NCBI GenBank assembly: GCA_045542595.1
Contig: JAZQLI010000026.1
Location: 1 to 64,000, forward strand
Direction: 5' to 3'
DNA from: Scatosoma sp045542595
Lineage (GTDB): Bacteria > Bacillota > Clostridia > Christensenellales > Borkfalkiaceae
DNA length: 64,000 nucleotides
The translations under genes and the position numbers were made by a program. Of this stretch, positions 1 through 8,120 are shown in pieces (positions within the stretch are counted from its first letter, which is position 1; each line of letters opens with the position of its first letter). Under the pieces are notes generated by a model. It saw nothing but the letters and a program-made list of their open reading frames with translations, made no database searches and had not been told where the DNA came from.

Positions 1-113
<113 letters not shown>

Positions 114-125
114 TTTCATAACCAA

Positions 126-163
126 CCCACCCTTGTTCTAACGAACAAGGGTGGGCTTTTCTT
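126..163 (+). terminator. Terminator of the rRNA operon
   Basis: A perfect 13-bp stem (126-138 with 143-155) with a TAAC loop is followed by a T-rich run. It lies 13 bases after the 5S rRNA. Confidence 0.93.
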
Positions 164-335
164 TATACATGACATCAATATTTTTAGACGTTGTTTATAT
201 TGAATGTGAATGTTTGTGCCGACTTATTTATAATCATATAAACTTAGAACGATATTTCTTCCTGTTTCATATATTGAATAGTAGGCGTAAAAGATAAATT
301 GCGCGCTATTCATTAGAAAAACAGGAGAAATACAA

Positions 336-1127
336 ATGTGGACGGTTTGGATAACGGTATTTGGGCTTATTTTCGGTTTTATCACTACCACGCTTGGCGC
401 GGCAACAGCGTATGCCATTAAAGGAGAAATTTCCGCAAAAACAAACGCACTGCTTTTAGGGATAGCTTCGGGCGTTATGCTGGCAGCTTCCGTTTGGTCG
501 CTGCTGTTGCCAGCGATAGAGCAAATGTCGGAAAAAGTAGGCGCACTCGCTTGTGTGCCGATAGGTTTAGGAATTGTACTCGGCGGCGTATTGTTAGTGT
601 TGCTTGATAAAAGTATACCTAAAAACCTTGATAAAAACGAGTGGCTCAAAACGTTTTCAAGCAAAGAAACGCGTGGATATTTCAGAATGTTTTTGGCTGT
701 TACCTTGCATAATATCCCCGAAGGACTTGCCGTAGGTTTTGCCTTTGGCATAGCGGCGGCACGCGGAGATATGGCAACTTATTTTTCAGCACTGGGTTTG
801 GCAATAGGGATAGGAATACAGAATTTTCCCGAAGGGGCTGCGATATCGTTGCCTATGAAATCGGTTTGCGGTAAACATAAATCGTTTTTTTGGGGAGCGT
901 TTAGCGGTTTTGTCGAACCTATTTTTAGCGTTATAGGTTACTTTTTATCCACTAGCTTGTCTTTTTTACAACCGTGGCTTTTATCCTTTGCGGCTGGTGC
1001 AATGATTTTTGTTTCCGCGCAAGACTTAATTCCTAGAGCAAACACGGAAAAAATGTCGTACGTTGGGGCGTGGGGTGTATTGATAGGGTTTGTAATGATG
1101 ATGGCGTTAGACGTGGTGCTGGGATAA
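336..1127 (+). CDS. ZIP family metal (zinc/iron) transporter
   Basis: This is a 263-residue polytopic membrane protein of the ZIP (GufA/ZupT-like) family, which moves divalent metals such as zinc into the cytoplasm. The metal-binding transmembrane motif HNIPEG is at residues 125-130 and the second motif QNFPEG at 162-167, as in GufA-type members. A short soluble loop around residues 90-115 separates the first three helices from the rest. The start is supported by AGGAG seven bases upstream. It stands alone between the 5S terminator and the next promoter at 1181. The metal specificity cannot be read from the sequence. Confidence 0.9.
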   Translation: MWTVWITVFGLIFGFITTTLGAATAYAIKGEISAKTNALLLGIASGVMLAASVWSLLLPAIEQMSEKVGALACVPIGLGIVLGGVLLVLLDKSIPKNLDKNEWLKTFSSKETRGYFRMFLAVTLHNIPEGLAVGFAFGIAAARGDMATYFSALGLAIGIGIQNFPEGAAISLPMKSVCGKHKSFFWGAFSGFVEPIFSVIGYFLSTSLSFLQPWLLSFAAGAMIFVSAQDLIPRANTEKMSYVGAWGVLIGFVMMMALDVVLG

Positions 1128-1180
1128 ACTCAACTTATCGATAAATTCCGTAAAATAGCGTATAAAAATGTGAAATAGGC

Positions 1181-1210
1181 TTGACAAGCTATGTTTTTTC
1201 GTGTTATAAT
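1181..1210 (+). promoter_or_regulatory. SigA promoter for the Ser-rich lipoprotein
   Basis: Consensus TTGACA (1181-1186) and TATAAT (1205-1210) are separated by 18 bases, about 29 bases before the start codon at 1240. Confidence 0.85.
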
Positions 1211-1239
1211 ATACAAAAGAAACAATTAAGAGGGGAATT

Positions 1240-1848
1240 ATGAAGAAAATTATTATTTTTCTTATGAGTGTAGTGGCAACAATAGGCTTGTTTGTCGGTT
1301 GCGGTGCACCGGCTGGCGGTTCGTCTTCGCAAAGTTCGTCTAGTAGACCTTCGTCTTCTAGCAGACCGTCTTCTAGCAGTTCGGTTTCGGTAAGCGAATC
1401 GGTGGAGACTTCTTCTAGCGAAGAAACTTCTACAAGCGAAGAAACTCCCGATGACGAAACTTCGACGAGTGAAGAAACTCCCGACGACGAAACTTCCACT
1501 AGCGAAGGAACTCCCGACGATGAAACTTCCACTAGCGAAGGAACTCCTGACGAAGATAGTTCTTCTTCTGAAACAACAGACGGCGCTATTAACACCTGGA
1601 AATTGCCAATAGAAGTAGACGGCGTCCAAAAGTTATATGAACTTACTTGGTATAAAACGAAGAGTGGTAGCTTCTATGGCATCGGTAAAATAGACGGAGT
1701 GGAAGACGGTATATATTGGAAGACAACCGCATCGGATATCGCAAGTATTAACACGAATAACGTACTGGGCGAGAAGGATGACAAAGAGTATAAATGGGAC
1801 GAAGAAAAAGGCCCTGTGATTGTAGCTGTGTATATTGGTCCGTACTAA
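1240..1848 (+). CDS. Ser/Thr/Glu-rich repeat lipoprotein, function unknown
   Basis: This is a 202-residue predicted lipoprotein. A short hydrophobic signal ends in the lipobox LFVGC with Cys21 as the lipidation site. Residues 28-60 are almost pure serine with a few Arg-Pro steps. Residues 60-103 are four 11-residue repeats of the type DDETSTSEETP. A small C-terminal domain (about 115-202) rich in Tyr, Trp and Gly follows. The serine/acidic tract is probably an extended spacer that holds the C-terminal domain away from the membrane. I do not recognise that domain. The start has AGAGGGG upstream. The gene has its own promoter and terminator. Confidence 0.85.
   Translation: MKKIIIFLMSVVATIGLFVGCGAPAGGSSSQSSSSRPSSSSRPSSSSSVSVSESVETSSSEETSTSEETPDDETSTSEETPDDETSTSEGTPDDETSTSEGTPDEDSSSSETTDGAINTWKLPIEVDGVQKLYELTWYKTKSGSFYGIGKIDGVEDGIYWKTTASDIASINTNNVLGEKDDKEYKWDEEKGPVIVAVYIGPY
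1417..1548 (+). repeat. Four in-frame 33-bp tandem repeats
   Basis: Each 33-base unit encodes an 11-residue block of the form DDETSTSE(E/G)TP. The last two units are nearly identical in DNA, while the first is the most diverged. This suggests recent duplication at the 3' end of the array. Confidence 0.85.
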
Positions 1849-1863
1849 GAAAAGACAAAAAAG

Positions 1864-1930
1864 GCAACCTGTGTAAACGGGTTGCTTTTCATATAGTTAA
1901 AAAGAAACACAAGCGGTTTACGCTTGTGTT
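1864..1930. terminator. Two hairpins between convergent genes
   Basis: The first hairpin pairs GCAACC 1864-1869 with GGTTGC 1880-1885, followed by TTTT, and serves the + strand lipoprotein. The second has a 10-bp stem (1906-1915 with 1921-1930), followed by TTTT on + and by CTTTTT on -, and can stop transcription from both sides. Confidence 0.8.
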
Positions 1931-1936
1931 TTATCG

Positions 1937-2419
1937 TTATTCGTTATCAGGCTTATCGGTAAGCGTAAAACTGTAATCGATATCGGGGTTGACGGCAAGT
2001 AAAGCGCGTACAAATTTTTCAAACCACTCCGTTTCAATGGTAATTACGATATACTGTTCGTTAAAATACACCGAAAGTTTTTTTAAGTCGGTATCTTGCA
2101 CGATAGAAGTGATATCTTTCACGTTGTATCGGCTACGGATAAATCCGTAATTAAGCCATAAATGTTTCTCGTCCACAACGTATTCCGATTTTATCCAAAC
2201 GGACAGCACTAAGGCGATACCGAATACGCAAACGGCAATCAAAAACGGATATTTAATAACGTCGATAAATTCATGAATTCCAAATTGTGTAATTCGCCAA
2301 ACGGAAACGGCAATGGCTGCTATACAAAGTACAATAGCGGCAACGCATAATATAAGCACTATTTTGGAAAAGCGAATGGAGAAGCGATTGGCTTCGGTTG
2401 TCTTTTTATCTTTTTTCAT
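1937..2419 (-). CDS. Small membrane protein with a bacterial PH-like domain
   Basis: This 160-residue protein has a charged N terminus, two hydrophobic segments (about 19-41 and 58-76) and a C-terminal beta-rich part (about 78-160). It resembles bacterial PH-domain (YdbT-type) membrane proteins, but the family assignment is tentative and no biochemical role is implied. An open frame continues upstream of 2419. I chose the Met at 2419 because a strong extended -10 promoter ends only six bases before it, which would place the transcript start on the ATG itself. No ribosome site precedes this Met, so it is probably translated from a leaderless mRNA. Confidence 0.65.
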   Translation of the reverse strand: MKKDKKTTEANRFSIRFSKIVLILCVAAIVLCIAAIAVSVWRITQFGIHEFIDVIKYPFLIAVCVFGIALVLSVWIKSEYVVDEKHLWLNYGFIRSRYNVKDITSIVQDTDLKKLSVYFNEQYIVITIETEWFEKFVRALLAVNPDIDYSFTLTDKPDNE

Positions 2420-2425
2420 ACGCTT

Positions 2426-2454
2426 ATTATAGCACTCCGTCAAAAAAAAGGCAA
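2426..2454 (-). promoter_or_regulatory. Promoter giving a leaderless transcript (PH-like gene)
   Basis: Read on the - strand: TTGCCT at 2454-2449, a 17-base spacer, then an extended TGC-TATAAT with the hexamer at 2431-2426. The ATG begins at 2419, seven bases after the hexamer, which is where transcription should start. Confidence 0.75.
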
Positions 2455-2524
2455 ACGTTCTTTGTGGCTTTTCTCTTGAAAACATAAAAAAGACAAAAAT
2501 TTTATTTTGCTTCGTTTTCATTGC

Positions 2525-2553
2525 TTGCCAAATGAAAGGATTAAGAGTATAAT
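2525..2553 (+). promoter_or_regulatory. Promoter giving a leaderless transcript (MATE gene)
   Basis: TTGCCA (2525-2530), a 17-base spacer and TATAAT (2548-2553) precede the ATG at 2561 by seven bases. No Shine-Dalgarno sequence can fit between. Confidence 0.78.
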
Positions 2554-2560
2554 AATATGT

Positions 2561-4000
2561 ATGAGTGAAAATAGCAGTGTTATACAAGAGAATATCATAG
2601 ACGAAAACGTACGGAAAATGGAAGCGAAGCAATTTGTGAAGATGACGCAAACGCCCATTCCGCGCTTGGTTATAGGGTTGGGAATTCCTACCATGCTGAA
2701 TATGATGGTAACGTCCCTTTACAATTTAGCGGATACGTTTTTCGTTTCGACACTTGGCGAACGGGCAACGGGCGCGGTAAATATCGTGCTTTCGTTGATG
2801 TCGATTATTCAAGCGATAGGCTTTACGTTTGGTATGGGCAGCGGTAGTATCGTATCCAAACTTCTAGGAGCGAGAAAACGGGAAGAGGCGGACGAAGTGG
2901 CTTCGTCTTCCTTTTTTGCCGTAGGGATAATTGGTACGTTTATTTTAATTTTCGGTTTACTGTTTTTAACGCCGCTTTTACAGCTTTTGGGCGCGCCGCA
3001 AGAAGTAACGGGCGGTAAAACTACGTTAGAATACGCACGGGAGTATACTTTTTATATTTTACTATCCGCGCCGTTTATGTGTATGTCGTTCGTGTTGAAT
3101 AATCTTCTTCGCGCGGAAGGGAAAGCGGTACTTTCTATGGTCGGCTTAATTACGGGCGCGGTTATCAACGTAGTATTAGACCCGATACTTATTTTCAGTG
3201 CAAATATGGGTATGACGGGTGCGGCAGTTGCTACTTGCGCCAGTCAAATTATCAGTTTTTCTATTTTATTATTCTTGTTTCTATCGGGAAAAACGATAGT
3301 GCGTATCCACTTTACTTCTATAGCGCGAAAAGCGGCAGTATATTTCGACGTAATCGCTACCGGATTTCCGTCGTTTTGCCGCCAAATACTGGCAAGTTTG
3401 TGTACCGTAATGTTAAATTGGGCGGTGCAACCGTATGAAGGCGCGTTAGCTGCGCTTGGCGTTGTACAAAAGGTGTTTATGCTTGCTTTTTCCATATCTT
3501 TGGGTATCGGGCAGGGCTATCAGCCTGTTTTAGGGTATAATTACAGCGCAAAACGCTTCGAACGCGTACGCTCGGCGTATTTGTTTACGCTCGGTTTTTC
3601 CGCCGCTTTAATGACGGTTTTTGCCGTGCTTTGCTTTATTTTTGCACCGCAAATTATGAACGCCTTTTTAAGCGAATCTCCTAATGCCGCTGAAATAGGA
3701 GTTTTATCCCTTCGATTGCAAAGTATTTGTATGCCGCTTTTGCCGCTGAACTTTATGGCAGGCGTTTCCTATCAAGTGGTAGGAAGCAAGGCGACGGCTT
3801 CGCTTTTGTCTATTTCCCGCCAAGGCTTGTTTTATATTCCTGCGGTTATCATATTGCCCTCATTGTTGCAATTATTCGGCGTGCAATGCTGTCAATCGGT
3901 TTCGGACGTATGTTCGTTCTTGTTTTCCATTCCGTTTACATTCTTGTTCTTTAAACAGCTTAAGCGTGCTCAAAAAGAGAGTCAAAGCGAAAAACAGTAG
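2561..4000 (+). CDS. MATE family multidrug/cation antiporter
   Basis: This is a 479-residue, roughly 12-helix exporter of the multidrug and toxic compound extrusion family, which drives efflux of organic cations or metabolites with a Na+ or H+ gradient. The typical N-terminal stretch (IPRLVIGLGIPTMLNMMVTS and LYNLADTFFVS) and the internal repeat starting near residue 260 are visible. An open frame extends 18 codons upstream, but the promoter at 2525-2553 lies inside that extension, so Met at 2561 (MSENSS) is the likely start, on a leaderless mRNA. It is divergent from the PH-like gene. The substrate is unknown. Confidence 0.9.
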   Translation: MSENSSVIQENIIDENVRKMEAKQFVKMTQTPIPRLVIGLGIPTMLNMMVTSLYNLADTFFVSTLGERATGAVNIVLSLMSIIQAIGFTFGMGSGSIVSKLLGARKREEADEVASSSFFAVGIIGTFILIFGLLFLTPLLQLLGAPQEVTGGKTTLEYAREYTFYILLSAPFMCMSFVLNNLLRAEGKAVLSMVGLITGAVINVVLDPILIFSANMGMTGAAVATCASQIISFSILLFLFLSGKTIVRIHFTSIARKAAVYFDVIATGFPSFCRQILASLCTVMLNWAVQPYEGALAALGVVQKVFMLAFSISLGIGQGYQPVLGYNYSAKRFERVRSAYLFTLGFSAALMTVFAVLCFIFAPQIMNAFLSESPNAAEIGVLSLRLQSICMPLLPLNFMAGVSYQVVGSKATASLLSISRQGLFYIPAVIILPSLLQLFGVQCCQSVSDVCSFLFSIPFTFLFFKQLKRAQKESQSEKQ

Positions 4001-4012
4001 GGGCAGGTACGC
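4000..4012 (+). repeat. GGGCAGGTACGC word, copy 1
   Basis: This copy of the recurring 12-mer starts immediately after, and overlaps, the TAG stop of the MATE gene. It is followed by GATAAATC. Confidence 0.6.
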
Positions 4013-4034
4013 GATAAATCAAAATAAATACGTA

Positions 4035-4073
4035 ACGGGTTACGGTTTGTATACCGCAATCCGTTTTATTTTT
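4035..4073 (+). terminator. Terminator after the MATE gene
   Basis: ACGGGTT-ACGGT pairs with ACCG-CAATCCGT (4035-4046 with 4053-4064) with one mismatch, followed by TTTTATTTTT. Confidence 0.75.
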
Positions 4074-4143
4074 AGGCAAAAGTATACAAAAAAAACGCTT
4101 TGGGCATACTTTAAGATAGAACGATTAAAAAAGGAGTATGCCC

Positions 4144-5421
4144 ATGAATCCATTTAAAGAAAGACCTATATCTATTGAGAATGCCTTGCAAAATTGGCGA
4201 CAAATGTATCCCACGCCTTACGATAAACGTTGCGTGGACCCGTATACAAAAACTCGTATAATCTTAATGAATGGTACGGAATTTGAAGCGAATTGGTTTT
4301 CTCATCAGTTGGCTCGACATACCGAAGATAACGATTTACGCCGCGATTTGGCTTTGACGCGTATGATAGAAAAGCAACAACAGCTGAAAATTTCCCTGTT
4401 AAAGCCTTGCGACGAAAGTATTTTAGAACATACTATCGGCTATGAACAGCTCGCCGTTGACCTTACGGCGGAGCTTGCCAAACGCGAAAAAGATTGTAAC
4501 GTGAAAAAAGCGTTGGATTTTGCGCTTTTAGAAGATTTCGACCATTTGTATCGCTATGCCAACTTGCTGGAAATGGAACAGGGTGTATATGCAGAATGGC
4601 TTGTGGGCAGATACACCGAAATTATGCCTGGCAGACCGACAATCGCCCATCACCGTTATCCTAAAGATAACGTGAAAAAGGGAATCGATTCGAAAAAGGC
4701 GGACGTGCAAACGGTGCTCTCCACTATGATTATTACGGCGGCGGAGCAACAAACTATGAACTATTATATGAACGTTACCAACTTCGCCCGCTCGGATATG
4801 GGGCGCAAACTCTATCAAGAAATTGCGCTTGTGGAAGAAGAACACGTTACGCAGTACGAATCGCTTATGGACGCAGGCGCGACGTGGCTGGAAATGTTGC
4901 TTTGGCACGAATATTGCGAGTGCTATTTATATTGGTCTTGTTATATGACGGAAACGGACGCGCGTATTAAGCGGTTTTGGGAAGAAAATTTGGCGTTTGA
5001 AATTGCGCATTTGCATAAAGCTGCGGAATTGTTGAAAAAGTACGAGAAAAAGGATTGGCAGGAAGTTATACCCTGCGGCGACTTCCCCGAACCCATTTCT
5101 TTGCACGAAAATATCGATTACGTGCGTAATATTTTAGGTTCTACCGTACAGTTTACGTCGGATAGGGAAGAGTATAAAAAACTCAAAGATTTACCCGACA
5201 ACGCCGACTTTTTCCGTTATCAGGAAATTATCAACCCCACGCCGCAAATTGTGCCGTCCCATTGTGTCATTGAAAATTATATTTGCCGTAAGGGGTCGGA
5301 TTACCGTTATCAAGTTGCGCCTAGCCCCGTAGAAGAATTACGGGATAGAAGAAACGACAACACCGACGTGGGAAGAAAACCCAACGCGGCATCTTCTACC
5401 GATTTTACTTGTAATAAATAA
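4144..5421 (+). CDS. Tandem ferritin-like domain protein
   Basis: This 425-residue soluble protein has two ferritin-like helical regions. The first carries acidic and His residues typical of a di-iron site (E47/E49, E95-H96, E101, D131xxH134). The second repeats the pattern (E201, E231/E232 and H234 in EEEH, H255-E256, E259). Such proteins are often di-metal oxidases or peroxide or iron-handling proteins. The actual reaction is unknown. The C-terminal 60 residues are polar and probably disordered. AAGGAG at 4131-4136 is one base from an upstream ATG (4138) but seven from the ATG at 4144, so 4144 is the start. Its neighbour, a thioredoxin-reductase-like enzyme, fits a redox role. Confidence 0.72.
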   Translation: MNPFKERPISIENALQNWRQMYPTPYDKRCVDPYTKTRIILMNGTEFEANWFSHQLARHTEDNDLRRDLALTRMIEKQQQLKISLLKPCDESILEHTIGYEQLAVDLTAELAKREKDCNVKKALDFALLEDFDHLYRYANLLEMEQGVYAEWLVGRYTEIMPGRPTIAHHRYPKDNVKKGIDSKKADVQTVLSTMIITAAEQQTMNYYMNVTNFARSDMGRKLYQEIALVEEEHVTQYESLMDAGATWLEMLLWHEYCECYLYWSCYMTETDARIKRFWEENLAFEIAHLHKAAELLKKYEKKDWQEVIPCGDFPEPISLHENIDYVRNILGSTVQFTSDREEYKKLKDLPDNADFFRYQEIINPTPQIVPSHCVIENYICRKGSDYRYQVAPSPVEELRDRRNDNTDVGRKPNAASSTDFTCNK

Positions 5422-5428
5422 TATTTTT

Positions 5429-5457
5429 AAACCGCTTGTTTGACAGGCGGTTTTTTT
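5429..5457 (+). terminator. Terminator after the ferritin-like gene
   Basis: AACCGC pairs with GCGGTT across a TTGT/ACA inner stem, followed by seven T. Confidence 0.85.
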
Positions 5458-5478
5458 GTATAAAATACAAACGTATGC

Positions 5479-5508
5479 TTTACATTTTCTACTCTTTTGT
5501 GGTATACT
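5479..5508 (+). promoter_or_regulatory. SigA promoter for the flavoprotein-dinB operon
   Basis: TTTACA (5479-5484), an 18-base spacer and an extended TGG-TATACT (5503-5508) lie 20 bases before the start at 5528. Confidence 0.78.
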
Positions 5509-5527
5509 GTAAAAAAGGAGAATGCAA

Positions 5528-6397
5528 ATGACGGATTGTATTATTATCGGCAGCGGTGTAGCGGGTATTTCTGCCGCGCTTACTCTGCAGGCAAACGGAA
5601 AAAGTTTTCTTATATTCGGCTCTACAAATTTATCCGAAAAGATAGCTAAAGCGGAAAAAATTCATAATTATCCAGGGCTTGCGGATACTACGGGACAAGC
5701 GTTTGTCGCGGCTTTGCAAGCACAATTACGGCAAGCGGAAATTGCCGTAAAAGAAGAAAAGGTATCGGGCGTGTACGCGTTGAACGGAAAATTCGGCATA
5801 GCGACACAGGAAGGCGGCTATTACGAAAGCTCGTCCGTTATCCTTGCTTGCGGCGTGGAAAGCATAAAGGAAATAGAAGGGGAAACACAGTTTTTAGGGC
5901 GTGGCGTCAGTTATTGCGCTACGTGCGACGGATTTTTATATAAGGATAAAACGGTGGCGGTGTTTTGTACCTCTAAGCGTTTAGAACACGAAGTAGAACA
6001 CCTTGCGTCCTTTGCAAAAAAAGTATACCTTATCGCTATGTATAAGGACGTGGATATTCATAAGGAAAACGTTGTGTTACTCCGTAAAATACCACTCAAA
6101 ATCCAAGGCGAAAAACGTGTGGAAAACGTGGTTTTCAAGGACGAAACGCTTTCGGTGGACGGATTTTTTGCGCTGCGCGAAAGTCTTTTTCCAGCGGCGC
6201 TTATGGCAGGATTACAAACAGAAGAAGGACATATTATGGTTGCGCGAAATATGCAAACGAATTTTGAAGGTTGCTATGCCGCAGGCGATTGCACGGGCAG
6301 ACCGTATCAATACGCCAAAGCGGTAGGCGAAGGGAACGTGGCGGCGCACGCGGTGAGCGCGTACGTTAGTGAAAAGCAAAAGGCGAAAAAGGAATAA
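5528..6397 (+). CDS. Thioredoxin-reductase-like flavoprotein lacking the NADPH motif
   Basis: This 289-residue protein has the two-domain fold of low-Mr thioredoxin reductases. The FAD site GSGVAG is at residues 8-13, the redox pair CATC at 130-133, and the C-terminal FAD motif AAGDCTGRPYQ near 250. The place where NADPH-dependent enzymes carry GGGxSA and HRRxxxR has neither: the strand after residue 141 reads AVFCTSKRLEHEVEHL. Clostridial ferredoxin-dependent flavin thioredoxin reductases (FFTR) have the same loss, so ferredoxin is the likely electron donor (inference). AGGAG is seven bases from the ATG at 5528 and too close to the ATG at 5522. dinB follows after 18 bases. Confidence 0.82.
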   Translation: MTDCIIIGSGVAGISAALTLQANGKSFLIFGSTNLSEKIAKAEKIHNYPGLADTTGQAFVAALQAQLRQAEIAVKEEKVSGVYALNGKFGIATQEGGYYESSSVILACGVESIKEIEGETQFLGRGVSYCATCDGFLYKDKTVAVFCTSKRLEHEVEHLASFAKKVYLIAMYKDVDIHKENVVLLRKIPLKIQGEKRVENVVFKDETLSVDGFFALRESLFPAALMAGLQTEEGHIMVARNMQTNFEGCYAAGDCTGRPYQYAKAVGEGNVAAHAVSAYVSEKQKAKKE

Positions 6398-6415
6398 ATA
6401 GCAATAGGAGAGCGT

Positions 6416-7684
6416 ATGAAAGGGCGTGAAAGGGTAATTTTACACTCCGATTTAAATAATTTTTTTGCGTCGGTAGAGATTGCGCTTTTCCCCGAGTATA
6501 AAGGGAAACCCCTAATCGTATGCGGCGATCCGAAAGAACGGCACGGTATCGTACTCGCAAAAAACGAAGAAGCAAAAAAATACGGTATCAAAACGGCGGA
6601 AACCGTGTATTCCGCTATGAAAAAATGTCCCAAATTGCTCAAAGTACCGTCGCATTTTTCCGAATATAAACGGTATTCGCGCTTGGTAAAAGAAATTTAC
6701 GGACGGTTTACCGAAAAAATAGAAGAATGCAGCATTGACGAGTGTGCGTTAGACGTAACGGAAAGCGTGCAATTATTCGGTTCAGGGGAAGAAATCGCAC
6801 AAAAAATCCGCGCCGCTGTAAAAGAAGAGCTGGGGTTAACCGTTTCTATTGGGGTTAGCTTTAATAAGGTTTTTGCAAAGCTCGCTTCCGAACTGAAAAA
6901 ACCGGACGCCGTTACCGTTATTTCCAAAGAGAATTATAAAGAAAAAGTGTATCCTTTACCCGTATCCCATTTATGGCTTGTCGGGGGGGCAACCGAGCGT
7001 ACGTTGCACGGCTTGGGCATTACTACGATAGGAGATTTGGCTAATGCAGACGAAACGCTTTTACTGCGTTTTTTAGGAAAACGCGGTGGGCAGGTACGCA
7101 TTTACGCGCGCGGAGAAGACGAAGAGCCCGTAAAATGGGAGAAACGGAAAGAAGACTTAAAGTCGGTGGGGAACTCGTCCACGCTACCGCACGACGTAAC
7201 GGACAGGGGCGAAATTAAGCGTTGGTTTTACGTACTTTCGGAGAGTGTTGCAGCACGGCTTAAAGAAGCGGACGTGGGACGGGCGAATACGGTACACGTC
7301 GTTGTGCGAAACGAACGTTTGGAAGACGTTACCTTTCAAACGAAAATACCACCTACAACTCTTTGCGGCGATATTGCAAAAACGGCGTTTAATTTGTTTT
7401 GTGCGCATTATCCTTTGGGGGCGAAAGTGCGTATGTTAGGGGTAACCGTTTCGGGGTTTGATTATAACGTACGCCAACTTACGATAGGCGAAGCGGTAGG
7501 TGCGGCAAGCTATGAAAAGAAAGAACGCGCGGAAAACGCCGTGGCAAAACTCCGCGAAAAATACGGTTATGCAACCTTGCAGCGCGGCGTTGTGTTTAAA
7601 GACGAGCGTTTGGGCGGGTTGGATATTAAGGCGCAAAAAGAAGAAAAAATTTCCAAATTAGAAAATAGTACAAAAAAAGAATAA
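6416..7684 (+). CDS. dinB: DNA polymerase IV (Y-family translesion polymerase)
   Basis: This is a 422-residue Y-family polymerase that copies past damaged bases. The palm motif I is HSDLNNFFASVE with Asp12 and a Phe steric gate. The second catalytic motif is SIDE at 106-109. The helix-hairpin-helix and little-finger regions follow, and the length matches the family. AGGAG lies seven bases before the ATG. No LexA-type box is obvious upstream, and the gene appears to be transcribed with the preceding flavoprotein. One copy of the GGGCAGGTACGC word lies inside the frame at 7088-7099, encoding part of GGQVRIYARG. Confidence 0.93.
   Translation: MKGRERVILHSDLNNFFASVEIALFPEYKGKPLIVCGDPKERHGIVLAKNEEAKKYGIKTAETVYSAMKKCPKLLKVPSHFSEYKRYSRLVKEIYGRFTEKIEECSIDECALDVTESVQLFGSGEEIAQKIRAAVKEELGLTVSIGVSFNKVFAKLASELKKPDAVTVISKENYKEKVYPLPVSHLWLVGGATERTLHGLGITTIGDLANADETLLLRFLGKRGGQVRIYARGEDEEPVKWEKRKEDLKSVGNSSTLPHDVTDRGEIKRWFYVLSESVAARLKEADVGRANTVHVVVRNERLEDVTFQTKIPPTTLCGDIAKTAFNLFCAHYPLGAKVRMLGVTVSGFDYNVRQLTIGEAVGAASYEKKERAENAVAKLREKYGYATLQRGVVFKDERLGGLDIKAQKEEKISKLENSTKKE
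7088..7099 (+). repeat. GGGCAGGTACGC word, copy inside dinB
   Basis: This exact 12-mer lies within the dinB coding frame. Because this part of the protein is plausible DinB sequence, this copy may be coincidental. Confidence 0.45.
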
Positions 7685-7734
7685 GTATCTTTCCTTTGCC
7701 GATACTGTTTCTATCGGCGGAAAAATACTTTTTT
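7683..7734 (+). terminator. Terminator after dinB
   Basis: An outer stem AAGTAT/ATACTT encloses an inner GCCGATA/TATCGGC stem and is followed by TTTTTT. The stem overlaps the dinB stop codon. Confidence 0.8.
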
Positions 7735-7750
7735 CGCTTGTTTATAAAAG

Positions 7751-7790
7751 AACCGCCAACAGCCGAAAGGCTTTTGACGGTTCCTGTTTT
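7751..7790. terminator. Bidirectional terminator between dinB and the SRP RNA
   Basis: AACCG...CGGTT encloses AGCC-GAAA-GGCT. TTTTTT follows on + and TTTT on -, so it can back up termination of both dinB and the - strand SRP RNA. Confidence 0.75.
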
Positions 7791-7815
7791 TTAAGGGGTA
7801 TTTGACAAAATAAAA

Positions 7816-8085
7816 ACTGCGCGAGCCCTTTTTTGCCGAACCGCACCGAAGCGGAAACGCCGCAGGTAACTCCTGCAAAGCTACCTTATGGCACACGCAA
7901 ACAATCCGCTTAGTGCTGCTACGTTCCCGTCCTGACACGGTTCACGGCATTGCGTTGCATAAGACCTTGCTATCAACGTCCCTTACGGCGCGCGGCCTTC
8001 CATACGTTTCGTCGGAAAAGGCGTTCGGCTCTGATATAGCGGATTTCAGATTCAGGGTGCCGCTACCTCCCCGCCCACGCGCAGC
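7816..8085 (-). ncRNA. ffs: Signal recognition particle RNA, large type with Alu domain
   Basis: The signal recognition particle RNA binds Ffh and targets nascent membrane and secreted proteins. On the - strand the domain IV hairpin is unmistakable: GTGTCAGG, a GGAA tetraloop closed by ACG/CGT, then AGCAGCACTAAGCGG. The usual TCC/GGA closing pairs are replaced by the compensating ACG/CGT. The 5' part GGGCGGGGAGGTAGCGG matches the Alu-domain start of the Bacillus-type RNA, giving about 270 nt. The first bases CTGCGCG pair with CGCGCAG at the 3' end, followed by a T run (7815-7805), which sets both ends. A consensus promoter lies at 8120-8092. Confidence 0.95.
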
Positions 8086-8091
8086 TTTTAT

Positions 8092-8120
8092 ATTATACAT
8101 CATTCATTTGAGAAAAGCAA
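8092..8120 (-). promoter_or_regulatory. SigA promoter of the SRP RNA
   Basis: On the - strand, TTGCTT (8120-8115), a 17-base spacer and TATAAT (8097-8092). The predicted transcript start near 8085 coincides with the 5' helix of the SRP RNA. Confidence 0.85.

Noticed and set aside
1107..1629. Long - strand open frames opposite the Ser-rich lipoprotein
   Set aside because: They are shadows of the low-complexity repeat: no SD, and the + strand has a lipobox, promoter and terminator.
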